DNA from: Stenopsyche tienmushanensis
Lineage: Eukaryota; Arthropoda; Insecta; Trichoptera; Stenopsychidae
Reading direction: 5' to 3'
Assembly (NCBI GenBank): GCA_008973525.1
Contig: WACJ01000295.1
Coordinates: 186,001-250,000, forward strand
Length of the DNA: 64,000 nucleotides
How positions within the stretch are numbered: the stretch's first letter is position 1; every line of letters begins with the position of its first letter. The notes under the pieces are model-generated. The model ran no database searches. It was not told the DNA's origin and saw only the letters and a list, made by a program, of their open reading frames with translations. Below, piece after piece: positions 11,770 through 22,499 of the stretch. The translations under genes were made by a program, and so were the position numbers.

Positions 11770-12415
11770 CAATAAACCTATTTTATTATGTATTACATAC
11801 AGTTTCATCTTTTAGCTTATATTTTAAATTTAATAAATCTTTTGATACAAGTTTTTTAATTATAAAACTACATTTAAGTAGCGAGAAAACATTTTTTTTC
11901 CGACAACGTACATGATTTATTCAAAAGTTGTTGAATGTATTAGGTCTAAAATCCCCTTGAAGATATTCTTCACCTGTTGGGAATATATTAAGTCATTAAG
12001 TCATACTTTCAAAATAGTTTTTTTTTCATTTTCTACAAATAAGCAAAATAAATTATAATTAATTAGTGCTGCCAGACTGTTTACTGCTTGTTAAGATAGT
12101 ACCAGACTGGTTCAAACTTGCTGAAGCCATGTTCGATATAGTAATATAGAGAGTAGAGCAGGGAAGGTTCGAGAATATGCATAAATATGGAATGCGTTCC
12201 GAATCTGTAGTCTGTGAGACTAATGATTAGTGATCTAGGGTTAATATATTTTTGTAATATTGCAACATTAACCCTTTGATTTAATTTTAAATCGAGTATA
12301 AACATAGATGCTGTATTTGTATGTCTACTACTGATTTTCCATATAAATCCACTTTTCTCTTAGGACCGCGCAGCGTGAGTCAAGCTTGTATATCAATAAA
12401 TGAACCTCAACACTA
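11770..12415. other. unassigned AT-rich sequence
   Basis: Nothing recognised. A short TG dinucleotide run lies just before it (about 11727-11740). Confidence 0.5.
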
Positions 12416-12490
12416 TTGATATAACACAATCCGCACTCAATGTGCGAAAATTCTTTTTTAATCATGCGGGATTACTAATCAGCGGATTAA
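12416..12490. repeat. dispersed repeat D, copy 1
   Basis: Shares CTCAATGTGCGAAAAT.CTTT and ATGCGGGATTACT.ATC with 35125-35200. Nature unknown. Confidence 0.5.
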
Positions 12491-12554
12491 GCAATTGTTC
12501 GAGGTATTAAATTATTTAGGCGTATTATTCGTTAATTCTCTAGGCTCAATTTAA

Positions 12555-12600
12555 ATATCTATCTATCGCTATTTATCTATTTATATAAATATATAAAAAA
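12555..12600. repeat. TATC/TATA simple repeat
   Basis: Imperfect ATCT and ATAT tracts. Confidence 0.8.
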
Positions 12601-13084
12601 AGCCAGACACGAGAGATAAATCTCAAAATATTTTTAGATCCAAATGATAAGCCCAATTAAACACAAAGTATAATAAAATAATAGAGCAATTATGTCCGAA
12701 CGCCGAAGCGAATGTTATGTCGGTGGACAGAGAAGAAAGTCATCCACTACAACAGTCGCCACTTAACTTTATTATTTTTCTTTTACATAAAAACAACCGA
12801 GAGTCTTTATGGGGTACGTCAAATTTAATTAAGGACCTCTATTTTGCGACCGTCTGAACATTGTGACCATACAGCGTGAAAAAAACAAGATGAAAGACTG
12901 TTTTTCAGCAGGGCTAACGATTCGGTCGCAGAGCTGATTCTTAATCTTATTTTATATGGCATAATATTTTTTTAATGCCCGCGAACGCTACGGGAATAAA
13001 AATGACCCTTTTCTAAATCTCTGGATAACATTTAATTTCGCCTATGGTATTTAAAACTGCATTTCTCGACGAACATCTTTGAAC
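12601..13084. other. unassigned sequence
   Basis: Nothing recognised. Confidence 0.45.
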
Positions 13085-13735
13085 AATAAAAAAACGATTT
13101 GGTTTTTGTTACATTGTTTCAATGCTTACACTCTTAAAAATATATCCTCCAAAGTAATATCAAAAATTCTAATTATTTACGGAGTTATAGCTATTTTAGT
13201 GACGCGGCAACTAAGCCGCTCTTACCAGAATGAAATCTTTAAACGAGTTTTTCTCGAAACTACTTTTTTCAACACGGTTGACATAATATTTCAAGTTCAA
13301 ATTTAGTAAAAACCTTTATTATATAACTTTCTATCGTCTCTACCAGATTAATACAAAAAAAATATTTTTAACTATTTAAAAAAAAATTAAAATTAAAAAA
13401 ATAAGACCTAAAACTAACTTTTTTTAACCGGTCGCTTTTGTGTGAAAATATAATTATTGTTTTTTTTTTGAGGTACGGACTATAGAGACAGATTTACTTA
13501 TTAAGAATCTTATTTAATTATTTTATTTTAGATGATTAAAATGTTTGAAATTGTGTCAACCAAGATACGCTCATTTTTAGCTCCTTAAATTTTACCAGTC
13601 TTTTTAAATTAATTTTAATTTTTTTTGTATAACCTTAAAATATCAATCTGGTAAAAAAATGCATGTAAAAAATATTTTTTGTTGTTTTTTTAAAAACGCC
13701 CAAAATTTGTGTCTCTAGACTAGACCACCCCCTTT
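13085..13735. mobile_element. MITE family M, long copy lacking left end
   Basis: Shares a long core with 19690-19870: CCTCCAAAGTAATATCAAAA, ACGGAGTTATAGCTATTTT, CGGCAACTA, CTTACCAGAATGAA, CTCGAAACTACTTTTTTCA and CACGGTTGACAT. The right end is CCCAAAATTTGTGTCTCTAG followed by ACTAGACCACC. A 75-codon plus-strand frame (13079-13306) lies in the core and looks incidental, because the other copies do not keep it. Confidence 0.7.
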
Positions 13736-14835
13736 ATTAAGCATCCTGTTTACGGTGGTCAAAGACGAACTTACACGGGTCAATTGCGGTTGACCGAATT
13801 GTCACATTTGGGCAAATTGGTCTTGTAAACAGCTTGGAGATCCCAAAGCAGCATTAAATCGGCAGTCCAGTTGTAAGACTTTAAAATCTTCAGTCAAATG
13901 AGTCCTCATCCAAAGTATCAACAAGGAAATTGTAAATTGGCCAAGCGACTTGATACCGGGAATTGATCCATTATTTAAATATTTGTTAAAAATAAATTTT
14001 GTATCTTTAATGTGTATGCACTCACATGTTCCACAGAGAGTATGCACGCACATGTGGCGTGCAACGCTACATAGCGCTTTATTTTCAATGCCGCGCTTCT
14101 ATTTTTAATATAATTGGGTCCATTTCTTAGATCCATTTTTAAATGAGTCTATCAAACATGAAACCGTGAGTTTTTGTGACAATTCCTCAATAGTTTTCTG
14201 AAGATCTTATTAATTAATTACTAATAGAGCCTCATTTATGATCCTTATGGCTTAAGTGGCCTTGGTCGTTAATAAGAAATTCATCTTGGGGCTTGAAATT
14301 TTACCCTCAACATAAAATATAATTACTATCCTAAAAATAAAGTTAATCAATAAAACTGGCACATGTTTAAAATCGATACAATATTCTATAGCGTCAAAAA
14401 ATGAGCTCAAATGGCAGTGCCTGAAATAATGGATTTATTATCGGTAGCCCTAAAAAAAGCATTCTTCATATGCTAACTATCAGCATTTTTATTAAGGCAA
14501 TAAAAACGCTTGGAGATAAAGCAAACATGTGAGGAATTGAAGCCCAAAGATAAATAATATAAGGTCTTTCCAAAATAAATCAATTATATTCATTCACTAT
14601 TACTTAAGTTGAAACCCTTAAAAACTGAGTAGTCTTTCGTGAATAGCTATGAATATTAAGAAGTTTTGTGCATATATTCTTTATAAATATGTAGTTTTTT
14701 GTAGTTGCAATGGCAAGAAGCATTAAGTAGTATTTTGTAACTGTGGAAGCAACAAGTGAACAAAATTTTATAGATATATTAAAAATGGTCGTAAATATAA
14801 TAATTAAGATTTAGTTAGGACAGTCAATAAAAAAC
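13736..14835. other. unassigned AT-rich sequence
   Basis: Nothing recognised. The minus-strand frame 13802-14053 has no identifiable domain. Confidence 0.45.
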
Positions 14836-15290
14836 TGTAACGCCGAGACGGGGGCGCTCTCAGTGGGCAGAGTCCCCAGGCGGCTCCCCGCCTACACGTG
14901 CTCGTCGGGATGGCCGCTCTAGATCACGGACCCATTCTTCAATCGGGCCGCGATGCTGCTGGATGAATGGATGGGAATAGACGGGCGTCGAATAGAAAGA
15001 TTCTATTCTCCAAATAACTATTTATTCCACACAAGACATCTGGCTGCAGGAAGGACGACCTCCCGCAGCCAAGGCTAACCGACGACTCTTCCAACTCGCG
15101 TCTCCTGTTTGCCACTATCCAACCGGCAACGATGCACGTGCAAGAAGCAATCCGTCGGTATGCAGGTGCAATATCTCCGCAGGGCCACAAGAGATGGCGC
15201 TGTTAAAATAACAAATTGCACCTGAAGAGAGACGGAAGATGTCGCTGTTAGCTGCGCTACTACGTGAAAATGGTAAATTGCTCACGCTAC
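14836..15290 (-). mobile_element. LTR family A, near-complete solo LTR
   Basis: Reading antisense, the LTR 3' end TGTAACGCC starts at 14836. It is followed by GGGGGCGCTCTCAG, CCGCCTACACGTGCTCG, a CATCCATTCATCC-type block, TTTATT (AATAAA in sense), the hairpin (15042-15070), GTGCACGTGCAAGAAGC-like and CACAAGAGATGGCGCTG blocks, and finally GGTAAATTGCTCAC near 15289. Length is about 450 bp, equal to the copy at 42.5 kb. No primer binding site or internal region adjoins, so it is a solo LTR. No target duplication was identified. Confidence 0.8.
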
Positions 15291-15710
15291 ATTGAATAAG
15301 TACCATCATCAAAGTAAGGAGGGCTTCGAACCGGAACGAAACCGAAAATAGACAACCGGCAAAACCGCCATTCATCCCGGAACGAAAACCGCACCGAATT
15401 GATATAAATGGAAACCGTAACCAAAAGGAAAAAGTAACGATTCGAAGCCTTAAAAACCAATGTATAAAAATAATTAAATGTACGCAGATGTAATTAAAAA
15501 TAATTTGGATTTGTATTCTTAGTTAAAACCATCTAGTCTCCATAAGCAGGAGAGGTGGATGTTAATTGCTAATAATGAAAGCGATTATATTTTATATTGC
15601 CTTGTGTAAAAAAATAGAGTTTTAAGTTGAAAAATAAAATAATGGATTTATTTTGGGATTACCTAATAAATGAGAGCTTTAACCATTTTTTTTAAAAATA
15701 ACTTTGTAAA
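15291..15710. other. unassigned sequence
   Basis: Nothing recognised. It contains a run of repeated AACCGAAAC-like words at 15325-15425. Confidence 0.4.
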
Positions 15711-15712
15711 TA

Positions 15713-16071
15713 CAGGGTGTTTTGCACATGGATAGACAATTTTTTTTGTGTTAGTGGGGTGTTTACTACGTTTTACACATAAGCCCTATGTTCTTAGGGT
15801 CAGGGTTGTTAAAATAGATTTTTTTTGAACATTTTAATAAAATACCCAAAAAAATATATTATAACTTTAGCAACTATAGAGTCACGGAAAAGGGCACGTC
15901 CCTAGACAAAGAATTCCAATGGTATCAGATCTGGAGATCGTGTGAGCCACGGAATAAGGCATGCCCCTAGACAAACAAAATCCAGTGGTGTCAGATCTAG
16001 AGACCGTGCCGCAAAAGCGTTTCAAAAGACTCCAAAAAAAAAAATTGTCGGTCCATGTGCAAATCACCCTG
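15713..16071. mobile_element. TIR element with TA target site, 359 bp
   Basis: Ends CAGGGTG and CACCCTG are flanked by TA on both sides (15711-15712, 16072-16073). Inverted repeats extend about 35 bp: TTGCACATGGATAGACAATT on the left against AATTGTCGGTCCATGTGCAA on the right. Inside are two tandem ~60-bp units (15883-15942 and 15948-16008) sharing CACGGAA, CCCTAGACAAA and TCAGATCT.GAGA. TA targets suggest the Tc1/mariner group. There is no transposase; the short frames here are incidental. Confidence 0.85.
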
Positions 16072-16073
16072 TA

Positions 16074-17475
16074 TAAAGCATTTTTAAGAACAGCAACCGT
16101 ATGTTACATGTGTAGAATTAAAAAAAAAAACAAACAACAGCATAGGACAACGAACCTGTTGGTCGTAAATCATAATATGGGTGGACAAGTTTATAAGTAC
16201 TCGGGAGTATGGCGTAAAACAACACATGGTGAAATAATTTTTCATCAGACTTTTTAAGGGGGGGGGGGGGAGTTGATAAAAAACATTTTTTCAAGAACGC
16301 GACGGATGTCCCGTATCTTTCGATACAAGGATGTGGGGGTGGTTGGCAGGTCTTCGACCCCCTGTGTGCGTCTCGCAGGCATTATACGCACATGTGTTTA
16401 TTAGAATGGGACGCATTAGGTTTTACGACCCGGCCATATTGCGTTACGTTTCATTGTCAGGAAATGTAGCAAGTGTTTTGGACATTTGCCGATATCCTTT
16501 TGTCGGGAGAAATCTATGAGTACGATTTGTCCGCGAAAAAAAGTGAAAACCCCCCGAGCACTCCGCTGACAATATAGCCCCCGCGTGTCGAATCCTGGCG
16601 AAGAAATCCGCCCGAGAAACACGTGAATCCTATTATTATGAAAGGATGAAATATTGCCAAAACAGGGACGTTTCCTTTTTATTTGTATATTTACTTTTAT
16701 GACTTTAAGCCGCACCGTGCCGAACAATGACCTCCGGATGGTAAGCGGCTTTGCGAACAAATGCGTAGGATTAATCTATTGTTTTACATCCATAAACAAT
16801 GGGGAGGGGCTGATTTACATGGGACCTTGATCTGTTTTTAATCAATACCCCCCCCCTGCCATACGGGACGAATGTGTTAACCGGCCGTTGTTATACGGGG
16901 GCGTGTTTAAAGGTCCACGCCGGTGTTAAGGTGTGCACAATATATATCGCTAATATAAACAGGATGCGAAATTAAGTGAGGTGTTCAAGCAAATTTGGAT
17001 GAGGCCTTAACGACCCCTCGGATTCCTTCCCTACTCATTATTTTATAATTAAGAAAATAATTACACTTATATAATCGTTAATTTTTGGCGCAGCTGAGTT
17101 TCGAGCCTTCAAATTTGGGCACATTGCCATGAGCACTTTGAATTATAAAATAATTTGAGCCGGGCAATCAAATTTATTTCGAATACGTTTATGTTAACAA
17201 ATTAAAAGTCTGAAAAAATTCATTTTTTACCCTAAAATATACCTTCCATGTCTGATTATCTTTCAATTATAGCAAAAACCCTGTATGTCTATCTACATAA
17301 GCTTGAAAATTGTACCAAAAGCAGCAGGGAAATGACAGTTATTTCTAAAAAGGTGGGTGGGTCATTCGAAAATCGATGATAAGTTCTATAAAATTATCGA
17401 CTTGTTGATTACATATCTAGTTGTTAGCTAAATTTGTAAACGAGAGTAATAAATACTACACTTGGTTTAATTTTT
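16074..17475. other. unassigned, partly single-copy-looking sequence
   Basis: Poly-G run at 16258-16270. 16320-17000 has higher GC and overlapping frames on both strands with no recognised domain. No credible exon pair. Confidence 0.35.
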
Positions 17476-17600
17476 AAATCTTCTGACACCAATGTCACGT
17501 AGACTGGTCGCAATCGCGCAACCGCATCTCGCGCCGAGACTCCCACTTCCAAATGGATGGTCTTTAGGATTCCGTTGACTATCGATTCGTAGAAGAGATC
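17476..17600 (-). repeat. possible antisense LTR end with primer binding site
   Basis: CTTCTGACACCA (17479-17490) is the reverse of the tRNA-Leu-type PBS. One base later comes TGTCACG, resembling the reversed LTR 3' end, then CGCGCCGAGACTCCCAC. Only the PBS string is strong. Confidence 0.45.
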
Positions 17601-17659
17601 CATGTAGAAGAAGACATGATAACATAGAGACCTGTCGCTGAGCTCCGAGGAGATCGTAG

Positions 17660-18420
17660 AAAACCCCGGAGATACATTTTCTCTCAAAACTCTTACAAAA
17701 AGCCCTAAAATTAGAGGAAGTAGCCACAAGATTTCCATGTCCAACCGGTCCGAATTTCGGACCACTGACACATCGAAAGAGCGCCCCATGATTGGACGCC
17801 ATGTCCACGGAAAATAGTCTGCGTCCATGAATGGATATACGCATAGGCATTTCGAAGTCAGTGAAAGCATGACCTGTGAAGAACTGGGATATCCAGTGAT
17901 CTGGGATGATCCAGTGACATCCCAAGCGGTGCCTAACCGAAGGGAAAAACTTGAGACCTGGCGTCTGCCTTTATCGAGATTCCCCTGTTACTGATTAAAG
18001 ACATTTAACCGTTTTTGGCAAAAAAAATTGCACACCGACACTGTACCTTAAAGTCCAGTGACAGCGCGCCAGGAAACATTGGGAAGCCAATGCTGGACGT
18101 CGTTTTATATGCCTTTTTTATTAAGATGAGCTGCGAGCGTTGACCACTCAATCAGCAGGATACGCTGTATTAGCTGGATGCTCACACGATACGTCCACGT
18201 TCCTGCAAAAGTATTTGCGGCCTTCTCCACTATGACTCCCGACTGATCCCCAAGTATAGGGTCGATTTCACGAATTTTACCTGATCATCGTTCATGCGTT
18301 TTCCACGAAGTCCTAACAGACGAACTTTGAGAAAGAGACCCTGCTACTTGGGTGCTGAGAATGCTAGTCTGTTCAATTGACTCGCTGATCTTCTCTAGCG
18401 AGAACTTAATGAGTAGGCCC
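17660..18420 (-). pseudogene. R1-like LINE ORF2, C-terminal third
   Basis: Minus-strand pieces in N-to-C order are: KFVKSTLYLGIS and VEKAANTFAGTW (~18200-18290), QRSQLILIKKAYKTTSS with GFPMFPGALSLDF (~18045-18150), SQFFTGHAFTDF (~17880), and tail FGPVGHGNLVATSSNFRAF (~17700-17760). These fit the post-catalytic part of R1/TRAS-type reverse transcriptases: the YLG segment, the QR..LLLLTKAYRT segment, the LTGHG segment and the end. The finger and catalytic palm are absent, and several shifts occur. Two overlapping ~150-codon minus-strand frames here come from this relic. Confidence 0.7.
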
Positions 18421-18599
18421 TACAGAACGTGACTATTTGATGTGCATTGTCCAAAGTAGGCATCATGTGCGGGGGCTATCTGAAAACCCTAGTTTACATA
18501 CCCGTTGAAATGCTGGAAAGAGTGGAAGGAATTTTCATAATTCGACTATTTCAATGCATTAACCAGAACGAAGGCTATTTTAGGAGGAGGATACTGATA

Positions 18600-18890
18600 T
18601 CTCTTATATCTTCTTGTGGTGGCGCTTATAGTCTTATGAGAGAACCCTGGCTACCTTCAACGCTTTTCGCCATGTTCGTCTGTCCTGGGTCTCTTCCCTC
18701 CAATTTTTCAGGACCAGACGTTTGGCGTCTTTTTCTACTCGATTAGCCCAGTGTAGCCGAGGTCTTCCGACGAGTCTACTGCCCTCTCGGCTGGAAATCT
18801 AAGATGGCTCAGGGAACTCGTTGTGATGGCATCCGTGCCACATGACTTCGAAATAAAGTTGTTTCCCTATCGCATCCTGTATTAGGAATA
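18600..18890 (-). pseudogene. RTE-like LINE ORF2 C-terminal tail
   Basis: Minus-strand reading gives EVMWHG, a gap, then SREGSRLVGRPRLHWANRVE and KNWREETQDRRTWRKALKVA before a stop, with one in-frame stop upstream. GRPRLRW...D...LGV.NWR..AQDR..WR is the usual end of several non-LTR reverse transcriptases. Relatives lie at 1-130 and 52430-52520. Which LINE clade this belongs to cannot be settled from the tail alone. Confidence 0.65.
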
Positions 18891-19625
18891 ACATTCTTCA
18901 AACCATGACTTGAATAAGGTCTTTGGAACATTCTGGCACAAATTTGGTTCCCTCTCAACATTAAAGATGTATAGGGACATAACATGTCATAATTCTGGTT
19001 TCATCATGTGCTTGATCTTAATGAAAGTTTTGCTTATTAAATTAACACAATATCCAACAACGAAGCTTCCAAGCGATGCTTGTTTTGTGCAAAAGTTTTT
19101 TATGATCATATCAGCGATGCGACATTTGGTCATGCTCGTTATAAGCGTGAAATGTGTATATTTTCGAACGCTTTTCGCACAATTGATCGCAATAACCGCA
19201 AAAATTGCATTCGAACAATATAAACAAGTTTTTAGAGCAATGTAATTGTGTTTATTTTAAGCACAATCATTCGAAGGGACAAACAACGAGCTAAGACTCA
19301 GAGCGCTCCAATCCATTACTGTTTATTTTTGTAAAACGAGAACACATTTAATTTCGCCTTTTCACAGCACAATAACGAGCTAAAACAATATATTTGTCCA
19401 AAGACGCTAAAGCCATTCGATTTAATTGAATTTGAAGCGACATCCATTGCATTCGGGATGGCTTTTCTTTACCAACACAATGCAGTCGTTATGCTGGACG
19501 CTTTTATGTTTAAAAATCAATACGGATACATATTTAATTTGTTGTAACGAGCGATGTCTGTCAATAAATTCGGCGTAAATTTATAAATAAATTTAATTAT
19601 TTATGCTGAAAAATATACATATTTA
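18891..19625. other. unassigned sequence with a shared AGCGTGAAAT motif
   Basis: GCTCGTTATAAGCGTGAAAT at 19136 recurs in near form at 48535 and 48600. AACGAGCTAA words recur at 19288 and 19376. It could be an old terminal-repeat element, but no ends could be paired. Confidence 0.3.
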
Positions 19626-20154
19626 GGGGGGGGGGGGGGTATTCTAGTCTGAAATTTGAAAAAAAAAATCTATTTTATTTTCTTTGTATTTTTTCAATTC
19701 TTAAGCTTTAAAGAATGTGTTCTCCAAAGCAATATCTAAAATTCTAATTATTAACGGAGTTATAGCTATTTTAGTGAAGCGGCAACTATGACGGTCTTAC
19801 CAGAATGAATTCTTTAAACGCGTTTTTCTCGAAACTACTTTTTTCAGCACGGTTGACATGATATCTTAAGTTTCAATCTCTTTATTTACTTTTAATTTAT
19901 TAAAAAACTTTTCACATTTAATTTTCTATCGTACCTACCAGAATTATGTCAAAAATTTTATTTAAACTATTTTAAAAACTTATTTTTTAAAGAGAGTCGC
20001 TATTTTTTACCCCTTACACTTTACTAGCCTATAACTTTTTTAATATTCATAATTTTTCCTTTTTTATTTTATTGTTTATTCTTATATTCTCTTGTTTATT
20101 TATTGTATTTAAAATGAACACCCAAAATTTGTACTTCTAGACTAGAATACCTCC
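19626..20154. mobile_element. MITE family M, full-length copy
   Basis: The left end is a 14-G run leading into TATTCTAGTCTGAAATTTG; the right end is ACTTCTAGACTAGAATACCT. The two ends are inverted repeats of about 18-20 bp. The core matches 13085-13330. There is no coding capacity. Other copies are at 2082-2185 and, inverted, 34616-34972. Confidence 0.75.
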
Positions 20155-21049
20155 TTAACGTAAAATAGTGGCGTGTTTCATTGATTTTTTTGTTGTTGTT
20201 AGAGAGTAGTTTTATCTACAAAAATAAAATGTTATTAATACAGTTGTAATCGAGTTGGGTCGAAAATGTGGTCGTAAATAACTGGGTCAAACTGTTTCTG
20301 GATTTATATTATTTTTCAATATCGAAATGTAATCTCATATGAGGTTCAAAACCACAGCTTCGTTTTTCCTCTTTTTCAATTTACAGGAGGAAATACAACA
20401 ACCGAGCTTTTCCCGATTACCATATAGATGTGTAAATGGTTGATTCAATACAGCCATTTGCTCAGATATTCTCAAATAAAATAAATAAATACTTATGTAT
20501 ATTTTATGTATATATATATTATTTTTTTTGTGGGGGTTGTGATGGGTGGATCTCGTTTATCTCGGAGGTGCTCGGGCGTTTACGATAATTGTTATATTCA
20601 TCGATGGCGAACCTTTTTTTCCGGTCGACTTATTTAATTGATTTGTCCCGGTATTGCCGACTTTGGCCACCCACTAGCCTACAAATGAGAGGGCCGTGTT
20701 CCAAATAATGCCAAGTGGAGGGACCGGAAAATCCTCCACTAAAATGTGCTATCCTCAATTCTTCCCTCTTCTTCTGCTTTTTATTTCTTCCGTCTATGCC
20801 TTCATAATAAATCTCTCAAAAGGGTGCTTGACTTCCACTTAAGAGAAGCATCCAAAAACAATTACAGTGCACGAAATACAACCACCCCCACGCACAGGGC
20901 AAACAATAAAATTGGGATTTATAATAAAAATATGAAAAGGACTTACTTCTAACATTCCTTTGATCTGAGAAATAATACATTTGTAATACAAAGGACATGG
21001 TTGAATTCGTTAGAATGTCCAGAGATACATCATTGGGTATGTAGAATAA
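20155..21049. other. unassigned sequence
   Basis: Nothing recognised. Long T/AT tracts at 20500-20530. Confidence 0.45.
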
Positions 21050-21540
21050 GTCTAAGGTCTAGTCTAATTTTTAAACATGAATTAAACAAGTTGCATGTAA
21101 AATTTATTTTAAAGTATATTTTTTGGCATAAAATATAAAATATAATGTTGTTCAAATATCTGTCGCGAATTTGCTTAATGGTACGTATGGGGTACGACCA
21201 AACGTCTTGGCCGCGGGAAGATCTGTTCTTCCCGCCGTTGATTTTTCCAATCCTGCAGCAATAGTATTTATCTTGGTATAATAATAAAGACTTGAAAGAT
21301 CATCTCTATCCTATTTGGAACTATTCTACGAATCGATCCAAAAAGACTATCCATTCAAAAGCATTTGATTTTGATAATGAAATTCGATAATTTGCACATG
21401 TTTTGTAAAATTTTAATTTTTTTTATAATTTGCCATATGTTGTTTAATAATTTGGAATACATTTGGTAGATATTGTTTTAACAACAAGCCTTCTATAACC
21501 TAACAAACTTTGGGCGTCCCTATTGAAACAAACTTTATTC
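21050..21540 (+). repeat. LTR-like family C, copy
   Basis: Starts near GGTCTAGTCTAATTTTTAAA and shares TATAAAATATA, TGTTCAAATA, TGTCGCGAATTTGCTTAATG and CGTCTTGGCCGCGGGAAG with copies at 25.4, 26.7 and 27.0 kb. The stem GCGGGAAGA/TCTTCCCGC (loop TCTGT) sits just upstream of AATAAAGA. The stretch 21400-21540 matches 25960-26090. Confidence 0.6.
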
Positions 21541-21776
21541 CCAAGCGTCATACATTCAAAATCAATCAAATTATTTTAGAAAATTTTGCTCAGATGAAGG
21601 TTCTTAAAGCGGAATATTCTTCCCGTCAAGGTCAAATATATTGGCCCTTAAACATTGTATTAGCCTACCGGGAATCGATTAATGGTAATAAAATGGGATT
21701 CCCGCTAAATTTATGGCGACAGTTTAAGTTACGAGGGTCACTTAAGAAACGAGAATGGCGTAAGTCGAGACGCTGA
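21510..21776 (+). pseudogene. possible retroelement integrase fragment
   Basis: An 88-codon frame contains YWPLNIVLAYRESINGNK, then FPLNLWRQFKL. Gypsy-type integrases have a similar W...LPL..FAYR.S.H...G.SPFEL..GR..RLP segment. The likeness is limited to about 35 residues and no HHCC or catalytic DDE part is present. It overlaps the end of family C, so it could be that element's internal sequence. It may be chance. Confidence 0.25.
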
Positions 21777-21779
21777 AAT

Positions 21780-22499
21780 TAAACTTTTTTTAATCGGGTA
21801 ATGAATGATTACTTCCCGCTTTGAATATTAACGTCCAAAATTTATTTCTAATTTCCTACCGGGACGAAATTAAATTAAAAATCGCGAGATCCCGGGATCG
21901 ATGGATGCAAAAAAAATAATTAAATATTAATTCGCGAATGCACGCCGATCCGACCAGACGCTTTGCCCGGTTTCCCCTTCTCTTAACACTTTACGGACGG
22001 GTGAGCGATGTAACGCTCCTGACTCGAGTAACATTTAAGCACTCTCCACATTAAAAGCTATTATCTGACTACCTGTTTACTTTGGGTCACAGTGAGAGAT
22101 ACTTTCGAGGGATTTAAGTGCAGCTCTCTTTCGTTAACTTTGTGCTGCTAATATCAGGTGGTTCGTTTGAGTTAAATGAAAAACTTTGGCCAAAATGAAC
22201 TCCATTTTCACAATAAGAGCATTATTCAAAGTTTACTAATATGATCGTTAGGCGTCAAATATCTTTATTATTTGGATACTATTTGGAATTATTATTACTT
22301 ACTTATTATACTATTTGGAAACACAGCTATCAAATTATTAAATAAAGATGTCTCATATGAACTGTTGTGCTATGGAATCGATGAAATGGTGTCGCAAGTA
22401 GGGGTCCCAAATATTAAATTGGTAAAATATTTGAGTACTCGAATATATTTATATATATATATGAAGTGATCAATTTGGATTTCTTGGAATTGGAACATT
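21780..22499. other. unassigned sequence
   Basis: 21900-22140 has higher GC but no recognised frame. The rest is AT-rich. Confidence 0.4.

Noticed and set aside
15986..15999. GTGGTGTCAGATC as a primer binding site
   Set aside because: It is inside the tandem unit of the TIR element and diverges after TCAGA.
17424..17925. Two overlapping ~150-codon minus-strand frames as genes
   Set aside because: Both come from an R1 LINE tail and a reversed LTR end, with the true reading shifting between frames.
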